The notes beneath the pieces are model-generated. The model was given only the letters and a program-made list of their open reading frames with translations. It was not told the origin of the DNA and did not search any database. Both the position numbers and the translations under genes were made by a program. Below, one piece after another: positions 1 through 9,622 of a stretch of DNA of 64,000 nt (positions are counted from its first letter, which is position 1; each line of letters starts with the position of its first letter). The stretch comes from Desulfovibrio piger. GTDB lineage: Bacteria > Desulfobacterota > Desulfovibrionia > Desulfovibrionales > Desulfovibrionaceae. The stretch spans positions 2,767,501 through 2,831,500 of the forward strand of contig NZ_OX636706.1 in NCBI RefSeq assembly GCF_951793255.1, read 5' to 3'.

Positions 1-1205
1 ATGGCGTGGACGATGTCCTTGCCTTCGTTATACTTTTTGGCGATATCGGCGCCAATGAGGGCATGGGGCCCTTCGACCTCATGGTCGACGGCCTTGCCGA
101 TATCATGCAGCAGACCGGCACGCTTGGCCTTTTTGACATCCATGCCCAGCTCCGCGGCCATCATGCCGCACAGGGCGGAGACCTCCAGGGAATGCTGCAG
201 CACGTTCTGGGTGAAGGACGTACGGTAGCGCAGCTGCCCCAGCAGACGGATGATCTCGGGATGGATGCCGTGGACCCCGGCATCGAACGTGGCCTGTTCG
301 CCCACTTCGCGCACCTGGGCATCCAGTTCCTGTTCGCATTTCTGGACGATGTCCTCGATGCGGGCGGGATGGATGCGGCCATCCTGGATCAGACGTTCCA
401 GAGCCATCTTGGCCACCTGACGACGCAGGGGGCTGTAGGCGGACAGGATGACGGTCTCCGGCGTGTCGTCGATGATGAGGTCCACACCGGTCGCGGCTTC
501 CAGCGCACGGATGTTGCGCCCTTCACGACCGATGATGCGTCCTTTCATGTCCTCGCTGGGCAGGGAAACCGCCGTGACGGTCTGCTCGTTGACGTAGTCG
601 CCGGCATAACGCTGGATGACGTTGCACAGGATCTCCTTGGCCTTGCGGTCGGCGGTCTCCTTGGCTTCCGTCTCGATCTGGCGGATCATCTTGGCCGATT
701 CATGGCGGGTCTTGGCCTCCACCTCGGCAAACAGACGGGCCTTGGCTTCTTCCGCCGTCAGGCCGGCGATCTCGGAAAGACGCTGCTCTTCTTCATCGAT
801 GCGCGTCTGCAGGAACTCTTCCGACTCGGCCAGCTGGCGTTCCTTGCGGGCCAGATCCTTTTCAGCGGCGAGGAGCTCATGCTCCTTGGCGGTGGCTTTT
901 TCCAGTTTTTCTTCCAGCCGGCCGCCCATCTCTTCAAGCTTGCGTTCACGCAGTTTGACTTCGCGCTCGCGCTCCTTGAATTCGTTTTCCAGCTCTCGCT
1001 TCTGGTTAAAAAGGTCATCCTGCCCCTGGATGAGGATTTCCTTTTTTTGCGCCTGGGCCTCCTTGCGCGCTTCTTCCACAATGCGTTTGGCCAGCTCGTC
1101 AGCATCGCCGATGCGCTTGGTGGTCACACTTTTGTGCACCAGCGCACCGACCAGCAGGCCGACCACAGCGGCCAGGGCCAGCCATACAATATCCATAAAA
1201 TCCAT
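1..1205 (-). CDS. rny: Ribonuclease Y, C-terminus cut by window start
   Basis: RNase Y is the membrane-anchored endoribonuclease that starts mRNA decay. The visible protein begins with a hydrophobic N-terminal anchor ([20 protein letters not shown]), then a long charged coiled coil (roughly residues 30-190), a KH RNA-binding domain ([15 protein letters not shown]) and an HD domain with LLHDIGKA near residue 365, so the metal-binding HD pair is present. About 400 residues are seen and the family is about 520, so the rest lies beyond position 1. I chose ATG at 1205 because AGAGG sits 6 nt upstream; an in-frame ATG at 1211 abuts that site. It lies downstream of zapA and 6S RNA on the same strand. 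Assignment is secure from domain order. Confidence 0.95.
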   Translation of the reverse strand, partial: MDFMDIVWLALAAVVGLLVGALVHKSVTTKRIGDADELAKRIVEEARKEAQAQKKEILIQGQDDLFNQKRELENEFKEREREVKLRERKLEEMGGRLEEKLEKATAKEHELLAAEKDLARKERQLAESEEFLQTRIDEEEQRLSEIAGLTAEEAKARLFAEVEAKTRHESAKMIRQIETEAKETADRKAKEILCNVIQRYAGDYVNEQTVTAVSLPSEDMKGRIIGREGRNIRALEAATGVDLIIDDTPETVILSAYSPLRRQVAKMALERLIQDGRIHPARIEDIVQKCEQELDAQVREVGEQATFDAGVHGIHPEIIRLLGQLRYRTSFTQNVLQHSLEVSALCGMMAAELGMDVKKAKRAGLLHDIGKAVDHEVEGPHALIGADIAKKYNEGKDIVHA

Positions 1206-1253
1206 AACCATCCTCTATAATCAACGGGAATCACCCGGGTATCATAAATGGCG

Positions 1254-1297
1254 GAAGCCAGCCTCCGCACGAGGTCTACTGGCGGAGGGCTGGCTTC
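1254..1297 (-). repeat. Inverted repeat in the rny leader
   Basis: Two arms of about 15 nt (1254-1268 and 1282-1297) pair almost perfectly, with one extra G in the second arm and a 13-nt loop. It lies between the 6S RNA end and rny. No U-run follows on either strand, so it is not a normal intrinsic terminator. It could stabilise or control the 5' leader of rny. No known leader family is recognised. Confidence 0.6.
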
Positions 1298-1373
1298 TGA
1301 CCGCAAAAACGGCATAAGGATGGCTGCAGGCAAAGACCACGCCGAAGCGTGCAAGGAGTACGGTGCAGGACAG

Positions 1374-1553
1374 AAAAAAATCCCCAGAGCGCCGTGTCAT
1401 GACTTCGATGCAGAACCTGGTTTCCCAGGGGGGGGCCGTGTACTTTTCTACAGGCTTCCCGTAAACGGGCGTGCTCACAAAAAGCAGGGACAGCTCCCGA
1501 TTTTATGCTTGTAAGGTCAGCACCGAGTCATAAATCACGCACACTCCAGGGAA
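1374..1553 (-). ncRNA. ssrS: 6S RNA
   Basis: 6S RNA binds the housekeeping RNA polymerase holoenzyme and mimics an open promoter. The roughly 180-nt segment has the family length. On the minus strand its 5' end (CCCTGGAGTGTGCGTG) pairs with the 3' end (CACGGCGCTCTGGGG) to form the closing stem. Inner pairs ATGACT/AGTCAT and GGTGC/GCATC extend the duplex, leaving a central bubble with the family-typical GAGCACG...GGGAAGCCT stretch. A run of seven T follows the 3' end (1374-1380). Its position directly after zapA is the classic proteobacterial location of ssrS. Exact ends are inferred from the fold. Confidence 0.9.
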
Positions 1554-1572
1554 ATATGCTGTCATTGATGAC

Positions 1573-1851
1573 TTAAACGGACTCTTCTTTTATCTTTGAA
1601 AGCATGGTCTCGATGCGATTCTGCACATCGTCCAGCTTTTTTTGCGATTGCAACAAATCATCCGCCAGACCAAGAGCCAGAACAGTCAGCAGAATATCTT
1701 TGTTACTCTGCATACCGTGTGACCTCAGTTTCTGGTCTGCAAACCGTTCTTCCACAAGAGCGATGGCCTCACGCACACGCTCCATATCGGCACTGTGGCG
1801 GAATGTGACCGCAGTACCAAGAACGGTAAGGTTAAAGTGTTCTTGACTCAC
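1573..1851 (-). CDS. zapA: Cell division protein ZapA
   Basis: ZapA bundles FtsZ filaments at the division ring. The 92-residue product has the normal family length, with the N-terminal beta/alpha head (LTVLGTAVTFRHSAD) and a C-terminal heptad-rich helix that forms the coiled-coil dimer stem. The start is GTG at 1851, giving MSQEHFNLTV, with a weak AGG upstream. It lies 8 nt after the ZapB-like gene and is followed by 6S RNA 20 nt past its stop, so the three probably share a transcript. Confidence 0.88.
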   Translation of the reverse strand: MSQEHFNLTVLGTAVTFRHSADMERVREAIALVEERFADQKLRSHGMQSNKDILLTVLALGLADDLLQSQKKLDDVQNRIETMLSKIKEESV

Positions 1852-1859
1852 TCGAAAAC

Positions 1860-2105
1860 CTACTCGGCGCTTTCATGCTCCTGGATAAGTCTCAGCAGAG
1901 CATCCATGCGGTTGATGGCATCGCCCCGCACCTGCTCTTCTTTGTTCAGGTTCTCGCGCAGTTCGCGGTTTTCTTCTTCCAAAGACATCTTCGCGGCGAT
2001 AGTGGCCTCAAGTTCGGAGTGGAGACGACGAGTCTCCGCCAGAAGCTGGGCTTTCTGCTCCAAAAGGGCCAGTACCTGCGTTTCAAGTTGCTCTAGTGCT
2101 TCCAT
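1860..2105 (-). CDS. ZapB-like coiled-coil protein
   Basis: An 81-residue, almost entirely coiled-coil protein starting MEALEQLETQ, rich in Leu, Glu and Ala heptads. Size, composition and the immediate position before zapA fit a ZapB-type division factor, which joins ZapA at the Z ring. ATG at 2105 is preferred over an in-frame upstream TTG at 2141 because the extra 12 residues are not coiled-coil and have no ribosome site; the ATG itself has only a weak one. Similarity of short coiled coils is not diagnostic, so the function rests mainly on neighbourhood. Confidence 0.68.
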   Translation of the reverse strand: MEALEQLETQVLALLEQKAQLLAETRRLHSELEATIAAKMSLEEENRELRENLNKEEQVRGDAINRMDALLRLIQEHESAE

Positions 2106-2253
2106 GATTCTGGGTATAGCACTGCCCCATGCCGATGGCAAGGCGGCCCATGCGGCAAATCACGATTTCATGCAAAGATAATCAACTGTTTTTCCTTGCT
2201 ATTCAACGAAATTCCCTTTTCTGGAAAAAGAAAAAACTTTTCCTGCACATCAG

Positions 2254-2281
2254 AAAAAAAGAGGGAGGCACCGGGCCTCCC
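2254..2281 (-). terminator. Intrinsic terminator of glmU
   Basis: On the minus strand GGGAGGCCCGGTGCCTCCC forms a GC hairpin (2263-2281), followed by TCTTTTTTT. It lies about 140 nt past the glmU stop. On the plus strand a T6 stretch follows at 2290, so it may work in both directions. Confidence 0.8.
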
Positions 2282-2422
2282 CCAAAGGATTTTTTGCCTG
2301 GAACTCTCCCGCCGGGCAGGAAGAATCAGGCGGATAGAGCCTGACTGACGCCACGGCATGGCCGGGCAGTCTTGCCTGCAGCGGAAAAGTTTCTGGTGGC
2401 GCTTTCCAGGCTCCCAAAGGAG

Positions 2423-3778
2423 CTAGACGGATTTGCGCGGCAGGTTCTTCTGCCGGCCGCGGGCGATGCCCATCTCGCCATCGGGCACATCCTTGGTGAT
2501 GACCGAGCCCGCCCCGATCAGCGCGCCGTCGCCCACACGCACCGGAGCCACCAGGGCCGTATTGCTGCCGATGAAGGCCCCTTCGCCGATGGTGGTCTTG
2601 AACTTGTGCTTGCCGTCATAGTTGCAGGTGATGGTGCCCGCACCGATATTGGTGCCCGCGCCGATCTCGGAATCCCCCAGATAGGTCAGGTGATTGGCTT
2701 TGGCGCCCTTGCCCAGGCGGGATTTTTTGAGCTCCACGAAGTTGCCCACATGCGAGGCTTCTTCCAGCACGGCGCCGGGCCGCAGACGGGCATAGGGCCC
2801 CACCAGGGCGGCCTCGCCCACATGGGCATCCTCGAAATGGCAGAAGGAGCGGATCTCCGCCCCGGCCTCGATGACGGTATCGCGCATCACGCAATGGGAG
2901 TCGATACGGGCACCCCGACGCACCACGCTGCGGCCGTAGATCTCGCACGGGCCCGTGATCTCCGCACCCGGCTCCACCGTGGCCAGCGGGCTGATCCGTA
3001 CCAGCGCGGGCGCATGCAGCATCACGCCGGAACGCAGCAGGCCGTCCACCACACGTTCACGCAAAAATTCTTCGCTGCGGGAAAGTTCCAGAGGCGAATT
3101 GACGCCCATCAGGCTCTCGTCCCGGCCGCACTGCACGCCCTGCACCTTGCAGCCTTCGGCCACAGCCAGGGAGATGAGATCGGTGATGTAGTATTCCCCG
3201 CTCTTGTTGGCATTGCCGATGCGCGGCAGCAGACGGGCAGCCAGATCCAGACGCACGCAGTACATGCCCGCATTGACCTCATGCGGTTCGGGCCCGTACA
3301 GCGCGGGATCATAGTCCTTGGCCTCCACGATGGCACGCACGCTGCCGTCGGCGGCACGCACCACCCGGCCATAGGCGGCGGGATCGTCCAGCTCGATGGT
3401 GGCAAAGGCCAGATCAGCCCCTTCCGAGGCCTCCACGAAATGACGCACCACGTCCTCGGAGAGCAGCGGCGTATCGCCGTTGACCACCAGCACGCGCTCG
3501 CACTGCCCTTCCAGCGCGGGCATGGCCTGCATCAGCGCATGGCCCGTGCCCAGCTGCTGTTCCTGATGCACGAAGGAAGCGTCCGGGAAGGCAGCCTCCA
3601 CCATGCCCGCCTGATGGCCCACCACCACCAGCACACGCCCGTCGAACACGGGGCGGACGGCTTCCAGCACGTAGCGCAGCATGGGTTCGCCCAGAACGGT
3701 CTGCAATACTTTGGGTTTGTCGGAATGCATGCGGGTGCCCTTGCCCGCGGCCAGAATAAGGGCGGCTGTCTGCAACAT
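2423..3778 (-). CDS. glmU: Bifunctional UDP-GlcNAc pyrophosphorylase / GlcN-1-P acetyltransferase
   Basis: GlmU makes UDP-GlcNAc for peptidoglycan and lipopolysaccharide: the C-terminal domain acetylates glucosamine-1-phosphate and the N-terminal domain uridylates it. The 451-residue protein has the normal length. The nucleotidyltransferase motif LILAAGKGTRM is at residues 7-17, followed by the substrate-binding GDTPLL region. From about residue 245 it carries hexapeptide repeats of a left-handed beta helix, with the acetyltransferase motif LTYLGDSEIG. The start is ATG 3778 with AAGGAG 7 nt upstream. It is monocistronic, bounded by its own terminator. Confidence 0.97.
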   Translation of the reverse strand: MLQTAALILAAGKGTRMHSDKPKVLQTVLGEPMLRYVLEAVRPVFDGRVLVVVGHQAGMVEAAFPDASFVHQEQQLGTGHALMQAMPALEGQCERVLVVNGDTPLLSEDVVRHFVEASEGADLAFATIELDDPAAYGRVVRAADGSVRAIVEAKDYDPALYGPEPHEVNAGMYCVRLDLAARLLPRIGNANKSGEYYITDLISLAVAEGCKVQGVQCGRDESLMGVNSPLELSRSEEFLRERVVDGLLRSGVMLHAPALVRISPLATVEPGAEITGPCEIYGRSVVRRGARIDSHCVMRDTVIEAGAEIRSFCHFEDAHVGEAALVGPYARLRPGAVLEEASHVGNFVELKKSRLGKGAKANHLTYLGDSEIGAGTNIGAGTITCNYDGKHKFKTTIGEGAFIGSNTALVAPVRVGDGALIGAGSVITKDVPDGEMGIARGRQKNLPRKSV

Positions 3779-3846
3779 GGTGGCTCCTTGCAAAAAAGAT
3801 GGAAAGAAAATAGCCCCTCAGCCCGCAAAGGGCAAGCTTATGGATA

Positions 3847-3896
3847 CGAGGGGGAAGGGGAGGACCTTTTGAAAAAGGCCCTCCCCTTCCCCCTCG
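3847..3896. repeat. Long G-rich hairpin repeat, copy A
   Basis: A near-perfect palindrome with arms of about 22 nt: CGAGGGGGAAGGGGAGG pairs with CCTCCCCTTCCCCCTCG around a CCTTTTGAAAAAGG core. A C-rich tail ending in AAAACTTTTAT (to about 3927) is shared with the copy at 59601. It lies in the gap between glmU and clpB, which otherwise holds only the clpB terminator. See the finding on dispersed hairpins. Confidence 0.75.
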
Positions 3897-4057
3897 AGCT
3901 CCCCCTTCCCTACCCGAAAACTTTTATTCTGAAGGATGGCAGGCAGGATAGGGGCCGGGAGCAGACACGCGGCCGCAGGTCCCCGGCAGGAAGACGGCTG
4001 TCCCGGACAAAGGGGAATGCTTTTGGCAAAAGCTGCCTTTTGGGATCATGGCGATAC

Positions 4058-4086
4058 GAAAAAGGCGGCCCCGAAGGGCCGCCTTT
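4058..4086 (-). terminator. Intrinsic terminator of clpB operon
   Basis: On the minus strand AAAGGCGGCCCTTCGGGGCCG closes into a stable stem with a TTCG-type loop, and TTTTT follows. It sits 61 nt after the clpB stop. Confidence 0.8.
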
Positions 4087-4146
4087 GCTGTGCGGGATCA
4101 TCCCGGCAGGCTGGCAGGCAGCCATGCCGGAGCAGTTTTTTCAGGC

Positions 4147-6747
4147 TCAGGCGTTCTGGAAGACCAGTTCGCCATCGCGCACATCGATCTGGACAGCCTG
4201 ACCATCCAGGATGCGGCCGCTGACCAGTTCACGGGCCAGAGGCGTTTCCACGTACTGCTGCACGTAGCGCTTGAGCGGACGGGCGCCGTACACGGGATCG
4301 TAGGCTTCGCCGGCGATGAACTCGCGGGCGGCATCCGTGATGCCCAGCGTGATCTTGCGTTCTTCCAGACGCTTGCGCAGGCGATCCATCTGCAGGTCCA
4401 CGATGCGCGTCACCTGGTCACGCCGCAGGGGCAGGAAGAGCACGGTCTCGTCCACACGGTTCAGGAATTCCGGCCGGAAGTGGCGGCGCAGCTCTTCCAT
4501 CACCGCATCACGGGCGCCTTCCTTCAGGCTGCCGTCCTCGCCGATGCCGTCCAGCAGATGCGGCGAACCGATGTTGGACGTCATGATGACGATGCAGTTG
4601 CGGAAGTCCACGGTACGGCCCTGACTGTCGGTCAGACGGCCATCGTCCAGCAGCTGCAACAGGGTGTTGAAGACGTCAGGATGGGCTTTTTCGATCTCGT
4701 CGAACAGCACCACGGAGTACGGCTTGCGGCGCACGGCCTCGGTGAGCTGACCACCTTCGTCATAGCCCACATATCCTGGAGGCGCACCGATGAGGCGGGA
4801 CACGGAGTGCTTTTCCATGTACTCGCTCATGTCCAGACGCACCATGTTGTCCTCGGTATCGAACAGGGCCTCGGCCAGGGTCTTGCACAGTTCGGTCTTG
4901 CCCACGCCCGTGGGGCCCAGGAAGATGAACGAACCCGTGGGACGCGAGGGGTCGGACAGACCGGCACGGGCACGCAGCACGGCATCGGCCACGGCCTGCA
5001 CGGCTTCGTCCTGGCCCACCACACGCTTGTGCAGCTGATCGGCCAGATGCAGCAGCTTTTCGCGTTCGGATTCCATGAGCCGGGTCACCGGGATGCCGGT
5101 CCACTTGGCCACGATCTCGGCTACGTCGTCGGGACGCACTTCTTCCTTGAGCAGGCGCGGTCCGTCGGCACCGGCGGCAGCGGAGGCATCGGCCAGCTGC
5201 TTTTCCAGGGCCAGCAAGGTGGAGTACTTGAGCTCGGCGGCCTTGTTGAGGTCATAGGCCCGTTCGGCCTGCTCGATGGCCAGCTTGGTCTGCTCGATCT
5301 TTTCCTTGATGCCGCGCACGCTGTCGATGGCGTTCTTTTCCTTTTCCCACTGCTGGCGCAATTCGCCCTGCTGCACCCGCAGCTCGCCCAGTTCGCTTTC
5401 CAGCTTTTCCAGACGGTCACGGGAGGCGGCGTCGGTCTCGCGGCGCAGGGCCTCGCGCTCGATCTCCAGCTGCATGACCTTGCGGTTCACCTCGTCCAGG
5501 TCGGACGGCAGGGAGTCGATCTCGGTACGGATCAGGGCCGCGGCCTCGTCGATGAGGTCGATGGCCTTGTCCGGCAGCTGACGGTCCGTGATGTAGCGGT
5601 GCGACAGGGTCACGGCCTCCACGATGGCGGAGTCGCTGATACGCACGCCGTGGTGGACCTCAAAGCGTTCCTTCAGGCCACGCAGGATGGAGATGGCGTC
5701 CTCCACCGTGGGCTCGTCCACCAGCACGGGCTGGAAACGACGTTCCAGGGCCGGGTCCTTCTCGATGTACTTGCGGTACTCGTCCAGGGTGGTGGCGCCG
5801 ATGCAGTGCAGTTCGCCACGGGCCAGCATGGGCTTGAGCAGGTTGCCCGCGTCCATGGAGCCTTCTGTCTTGCCAGCGCCCACGATGGTGTGCAGCTCGT
5901 CGATGAAGAGGATGATCTTGCCTTCGCTCTTCTCCACTTCATTGAGCACGGCCTTGAGGCGTTCCTCGAACTCGCCGCGGTACTTGGCACCGGCGATCAG
6001 CGCGCCCATGTCCAGGGCGTAGAGCTTGTGACCGCGCAGGCCCTCGGGCACGTCGCCCTTGACGATACGGAAGGCCAGGCCTTCCACGATGGCCGTCTTG
6101 CCCACCCCGGCCTCACCGATGAGCACGGGGTTGTTCTTGGTACGACGGGACAGGATGCGCACCACACGGCGGATCTCGGCATCACGGCCGATGACCGGGT
6201 CCATCTTGCCCTGACGGGCGGCTTCCACCAGGTCACGGGCGTACTTGCTCAGGGCCTCCACCGTGTCTTCGGGGTTGGGGCTGGTCACCCGCGCACCGCC
6301 GCGCAGGCTCTCCATGGCCTGGCCGAAGCTGGCACGGCTGATGTTGTATTCCTTGAAGACCTCGCCCAGCGGCGTGCCGGGCGCGTTCTCGGCCAGCGCG
6401 GCGAACAGATGGTCCACGCTGACGTATTCGTCCTTCATGCGCCGGGATTCGTTCTCGGCGTCGCCCAGCACCTTGGCCAGACGCTGGGTGATGGAGATGC
6501 GGTTGGGGTCCATGCCGCTGCCGGAGACGGAGGGACGCTTGCGCAGTTTTTCCTCCACGGCTACGGCCAGAGCGGCGGTCTGCACGCCCATCTGATCCAG
6601 GATGCGGGGCACGATGCCCTGTTCCTGACGGATCAGGGCCAGCGCCAGATGCTCGCTGTCGATATCCTGATGGCCCATGCCCACGGCGATGCTTTGCGCC
6701 TGGGTCACGGCCTCGCGGGCTTTTTCCGTGAATTTGTTGATGTCCAT
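4147..6747 (-). CDS. clpB: ATP-dependent disaggregase ClpB
   Basis: ClpB is the hexameric Hsp100 that pulls proteins out of aggregates together with DnaK. The 866-residue chain has the full layout: N-terminal Clp_N repeat domain (1-145), first AAA+ module with GEAGVGKT near residue 206, a coiled-coil middle domain (about 410-520) and a second AAA+ module with GPTGVGKT near 604, ending in the D2 small domain. The middle domain and lack of a ClpP-binding loop separate it from ClpA/ClpC. ATG 6747 has GGAGG 6-7 nt upstream. It is the last gene of cbpA-cbpM-clpB, a plausible heat-shock unit; a 207-nt gap separates it from cbpM. Confidence 0.97.
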   Translation of the reverse strand: MDINKFTEKAREAVTQAQSIAVGMGHQDIDSEHLALALIRQEQGIVPRILDQMGVQTAALAVAVEEKLRKRPSVSGSGMDPNRISITQRLAKVLGDAENESRRMKDEYVSVDHLFAALAENAPGTPLGEVFKEYNISRASFGQAMESLRGGARVTSPNPEDTVEALSKYARDLVEAARQGKMDPVIGRDAEIRRVVRILSRRTKNNPVLIGEAGVGKTAIVEGLAFRIVKGDVPEGLRGHKLYALDMGALIAGAKYRGEFEERLKAVLNEVEKSEGKIILFIDELHTIVGAGKTEGSMDAGNLLKPMLARGELHCIGATTLDEYRKYIEKDPALERRFQPVLVDEPTVEDAISILRGLKERFEVHHGVRISDSAIVEAVTLSHRYITDRQLPDKAIDLIDEAAALIRTEIDSLPSDLDEVNRKVMQLEIEREALRRETDAASRDRLEKLESELGELRVQQGELRQQWEKEKNAIDSVRGIKEKIEQTKLAIEQAERAYDLNKAAELKYSTLLALEKQLADASAAAGADGPRLLKEEVRPDDVAEIVAKWTGIPVTRLMESEREKLLHLADQLHKRVVGQDEAVQAVADAVLRARAGLSDPSRPTGSFIFLGPTGVGKTELCKTLAEALFDTEDNMVRLDMSEYMEKHSVSRLIGAPPGYVGYDEGGQLTEAVRRKPYSVVLFDEIEKAHPDVFNTLLQLLDDGRLTDSQGRTVDFRNCIVIMTSNIGSPHLLDGIGEDGSLKEGARDAVMEELRRHFRPEFLNRVDETVLFLPLRRDQVTRIVDLQMDRLRKRLEERKITLGITDAAREFIAGEAYDPVYGARPLKRYVQQYVETPLARELVSGRILDGQAVQIDVRDGELVFQNA

Positions 6748-6954
6748 ATATCCTCCACGATGCCGCTATGGACGGGGCCCGTGCGCACACGGGCCGCCCC
6801 ACGGCGGAAGGTAAGCAAAATCGATTTTTTTTGTGCGCGGGCTGCGCAGGCGGACTCCAGAGGGCCCGGAGTGTCCGGGCGGCGGCGCAAGGCCGGGTGG
6901 GGTCTGCGGGCCGCCGCGACGGATCCGTATCCGCGGGCTTCTCGGCACAGGGGA

Positions 6955-7257
6955 TCAGTCTTCCAATCCCTGCAGTTCGCGCACCTTGTGCTCCAGAGCG
7001 TCGATGCGCTCCAGAAGGTCCACGATGATGGTGCCGCCCACCACGGGCAGCTCAAAGTCGCAGCAGATGCGTTCCAGTTTGCGCACACGGTAGATGTCCG
7101 CATCCCGGAAGAACTGGTCGGAGCCTTCCGTGCGGCTTTCCAGCCAGCCCAGGGCCAGCAGCTCACGCAGCCGCTCGGGCGCGATACCGGTGCTTGCCAT
7201 GAATTCTTCGCACGCCATGACCACGGTGGTCATGTCGTCTCTGTCAGACGTGCTCAT
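6955..7257 (-). CDS. cbpM: Chaperone modulator CbpM-like protein
   Basis: A 100-residue protein whose helical, MerR-like layout (VVMACEEFMAST...LRELLALGWL...ADIYRVRKLERICCDF) fits CbpM, which binds the J-domain of CbpA and blocks its action on DnaK. The C-terminal helix (LLERIDALEHKVRELQG) is coiled coil. It begins 15 nt after cbpA, with GGAGG 7 nt before ATG 7257. The pairing with cbpA supports the call more than sequence alone. Confidence 0.82.
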   Translation of the reverse strand: MSTSDRDDMTTVVMACEEFMASTGIAPERLRELLALGWLESRTEGSDQFFRDADIYRVRKLERICCDFELPVVGGTIIVDLLERIDALEHKVRELQGLED

Positions 7258-7272
7258 ATCACAACCTCCATC

Positions 7273-8196
7273 CTAGCCGCGGGCCCGGAAGGACGACTTG
7301 TCCGCCAGCTGCTGCCACAGGGCCTTCTCTTCATCCGAAAGCTGCTCAGGCACCCGGATCATCACGCGGGCCAGCAGGTCGCCGCGATGCTGTGCCGAAC
7401 CAAGCCCCTTGCCGCGCAGGCGGAACTTGCGCCCCGAGGACGAACCGGCGGGGATGTTCATCTCCACCTGCCCTTCCAGGGTGGGCACGGGCACCCGGGC
7501 GCCCAGGGCCGCTTCCCAGGGGGCCAGGACCACGTCGCACTGCAGGTTGTCGCCGTCCACCTTGAACACGGAATGCGGCAGATAACGCACCCGCAGGAAC
7601 AAATCGCCGGGCGCACCGCCGGGAGCGGGCTCGCCCTGTCCGCCCAGACGCAGCTTGGCGCCTTCGCGGATGCCGGAAGGCACGTTCACTTCCAGCGTCT
7701 TGGGGCCGAAGGCCGTCTGCAGGTTCACGCTGCGGCGGCCGCCACGGGCCACTTCTTCCAGCGTCAGGGGCAGTTCGGCCTCCACGTCACGGCCGCGACG
7801 CGGCTGCTGCTGGCGGAAACCGCCGAACGGATCACCACCGAAACGGCTGCCGCGCCCGCCGAACAGGGTCTCGAAAAAGTCCGAGAAGCCTGCACCGTCG
7901 AAGTTCTGGCCGTTGAAGTTGAAGTGCATATTTTCAAAGCCCGGAGCGCCCTGGAACTGCTGGCCATGCTGCCAGTTGGGGCCGAGCTGATCGTACATAC
8001 GCCGCTTTTCAGGGTCTTTGAGCACTTCGTAGGCTTCGTTGATATCCTTGAATTTGTCTTCGGCCTGCTTGTTGCCCGGATTCAGATCCGGGTGGTACTT
8101 GCGGGCCAGCTTCTTGTAGGCTCTGGCGATCTCGTCCGCACCGGCGGAACGCTCCACGCCCAGAAGTTTGTAATAATCCTTGTATTCTACTGCCAT
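7273..8196 (-). CDS. cbpA: Curved-DNA-binding-type J-protein CbpA
   Basis: A 307-residue DnaJ-family co-chaperone. It has an N-terminal J-domain with the HPD motif (YHPDLNPGN), then a Gly/Phe-rich linker (about 75-130, including QQQPRRGRD), and two beta-barrel substrate-binding domains. The Cys-rich zinc finger of true DnaJ is absent, as in CbpA. I placed the start at ATG 8196 (MAVEYKDYYK), which has GGAGA at a good distance; the same reading frame runs on upstream but that stretch lacks any domain. It heads cbpA-cbpM-clpB. A TTGACG box lies about 60 nt upstream, but I could not fix a -10. Confidence 0.93.
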   Translation of the reverse strand: MAVEYKDYYKLLGVERSAGADEIARAYKKLARKYHPDLNPGNKQAEDKFKDINEAYEVLKDPEKRRMYDQLGPNWQHGQQFQGAPGFENMHFNFNGQNFDGAGFSDFFETLFGGRGSRFGGDPFGGFRQQQPRRGRDVEAELPLTLEEVARGGRRSVNLQTAFGPKTLEVNVPSGIREGAKLRLGGQGEPAPGGAPGDLFLRVRYLPHSVFKVDGDNLQCDVVLAPWEAALGARVPVPTLEGQVEMNIPAGSSSGRKFRLRGKGLGSAQHRGDLLARVMIRVPEQLSDEEKALWQQLADKSSFRARG

Positions 8197-8437
8197 GATG
8201 CTCTCCCCCAATCGGGTCTTCTTGCCAATAGGTAAGACGTTCTTGCCCGGCGTCAAGAAACCGTCACACAAAAAATATTCCCCGGCGCTCAACCGGGCCA
8301 GCCGGGGACAATGACCTGCCGGGGGCCCTCCCGTCGGCCAGGGGCCGCTTCCAGACGACCGGCCCTGTCCGGCAGAGCCTTCTTGTGCAGACCGGCCGCG
8401 CTCTTGCGGGCGCAGGCTTCGGCAGGCGGGAGCGCAC
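8197..8437. other. Gap between cbpA and the secF terminator
   Basis: About 240 nt without a credible gene. On the minus strand it must hold the cbpA promoter: TTGACG lies near 8245-8260, with weak -10 candidates. No CIRCE-type repeat was seen. Confidence 0.4.
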
Positions 8438-8472
8438 AAAAAAAGCCGGGAAGGACCAACGTCCCTCCCGGC
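8438..8472 (-). terminator. Intrinsic terminator of the yajC-secD-secF operon
   Basis: A 12-bp stem (8445-8456 with 8461-8472) is followed on the minus strand by TTTTTTT. It starts 32 nt after the secF stop. Confidence 0.9.
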
Positions 8473-8503
8473 CGTGAATCACCATCCGGTGTGGCTGGAG
8501 CAA

Positions 8504-9604
8504 CTAGACGATGCCGTGCTCACCGGGCTTTTCGTACACGGGGCGTTCCTGCTGGTGCACGTAGAAGTCCGTGTCGCCCAGGGCCAGCAGAACGGCCGAG
8601 GACACATAGATGGACGACGCCGTACCCACGAACACGCCGATGAGCATGGTCAGGGCAAAGTCGTGGATCACGCCGCCACCCAGCAGGTACAGGGCCAAGG
8701 TCGCCACAAAGGTGGTACCACTGGTCAGGATGGTACGGGACAGGGTCTGGTTGACGCTGCGGTTGATGAGGGCGTCCAGGGGCTGCTTGGGCGCGGCACG
8801 CAGGTTTTCGCGCAGACGGTCATAGACGATGATGGTGTCGTTGAGCGAGTAACCCACCAGGGTCAGCAGGGCCGCCATGACGTTGAGGTCGATCTCCACG
8901 CCCATGAGCGACAGCAGGCCCACCGTGATGAAAACGTCATGGATGAGGCCCACCAGGGCGCCCAGAGCGAAGTTGAGCTTGAGGACGAAGCAGACCACCA
9001 GGGTGATGCCCAGGGCCACCAGCACCAGCCAGCCCATGCTCAGACCCGTGAGGCCGGCCAGGTACATGCCGCCCCAAAGGACGGCAGCCATGGCCACACC
9101 GGCCATCCAGCGCTGTTCGAAGCGGCCGGAGATGTACACGGCGATGAGCAGGGTCGCGTAATACAGGGCGCCCAGGGCCTTGTTGGTCAGGTCGTTACCG
9201 ACCTTGGGGCCCACCATCTCAAGGCGCTGGATCTCCACGTCATTGCCGGGGAAGGCCTTGGCCAGGGCGGTCAGCACGTTGGTGCGCAGCGCCGCGGCAT
9301 CGGTGTTCTCGGCAGAGGAGAAGCGCAGCAGGTAGTCGCGCGTGCCCTCACCGAAGCGCTGGGTGCTGATGCCCGGCAGTTCGGGCACATCCAGGCTCTT
9401 CTTCAGTACTTCGTCTTCCACAGGCTGGGCGAACTGCACCTGCACGATGACGCCGCCGGCGAAGTCGATGCCCATGCGCAGGCCATTGCCCCACAGCGCC
9501 GAGCCCAGACCCACCAGAAGCAGCAGGATCGAGATGGCGTAGGCGATGTGGCGCTTGCCGATAAAATCTATCTTGGTGTCATGCTTGATGAATGCGAAAG
9601 CCAT
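8504..9604 (-). CDS. secF: Protein translocase subunit SecF
   Basis: SecF works with SecD to pull secreted proteins through SecYEG using the proton gradient. The 366-residue chain has an N-terminal membrane helix after the soluble start (IAYAISILLLLVGLGSALWG), the conserved MGIDFAGGV segment, a periplasmic domain, and five further helices with the GYSLNDTIIVYDRLREN motif typical of SecF. It follows secD by 18 nt, the usual order. Confidence 0.96.
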   Translation of the reverse strand: MAFAFIKHDTKIDFIGKRHIAYAISILLLLVGLGSALWGNGLRMGIDFAGGVIVQVQFAQPVEDEVLKKSLDVPELPGISTQRFGEGTRDYLLRFSSAENTDAAALRTNVLTALAKAFPGNDVEIQRLEMVGPKVGNDLTNKALGALYYATLLIAVYISGRFEQRWMAGVAMAAVLWGGMYLAGLTGLSMGWLVLVALGITLVVCFVLKLNFALGALVGLIHDVFITVGLLSLMGVEIDLNVMAALLTLVGYSLNDTIIVYDRLRENLRAAPKQPLDALINRSVNQTLSRTILTSGTTFVATLALYLLGGGVIHDFALTMLIGVFVGTASSIYVSSAVLLALGDTDFYVHQQERPVYEKPGEHGIV

Positions 9605-9622
9605 GATTCTCTCCCGGCCAGC

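Noticed and set aside
4048..8235. A 1395-codon open frame on the plus strand, and similar long frames at 43921-47142 and 50502-53081
   Set aside because: They lie opposite clpB/cbpA, mop and the M16 gene. Their translations are His/Gln/Gly-rich without any domain, the usual mirror of GC-rich coding DNA.
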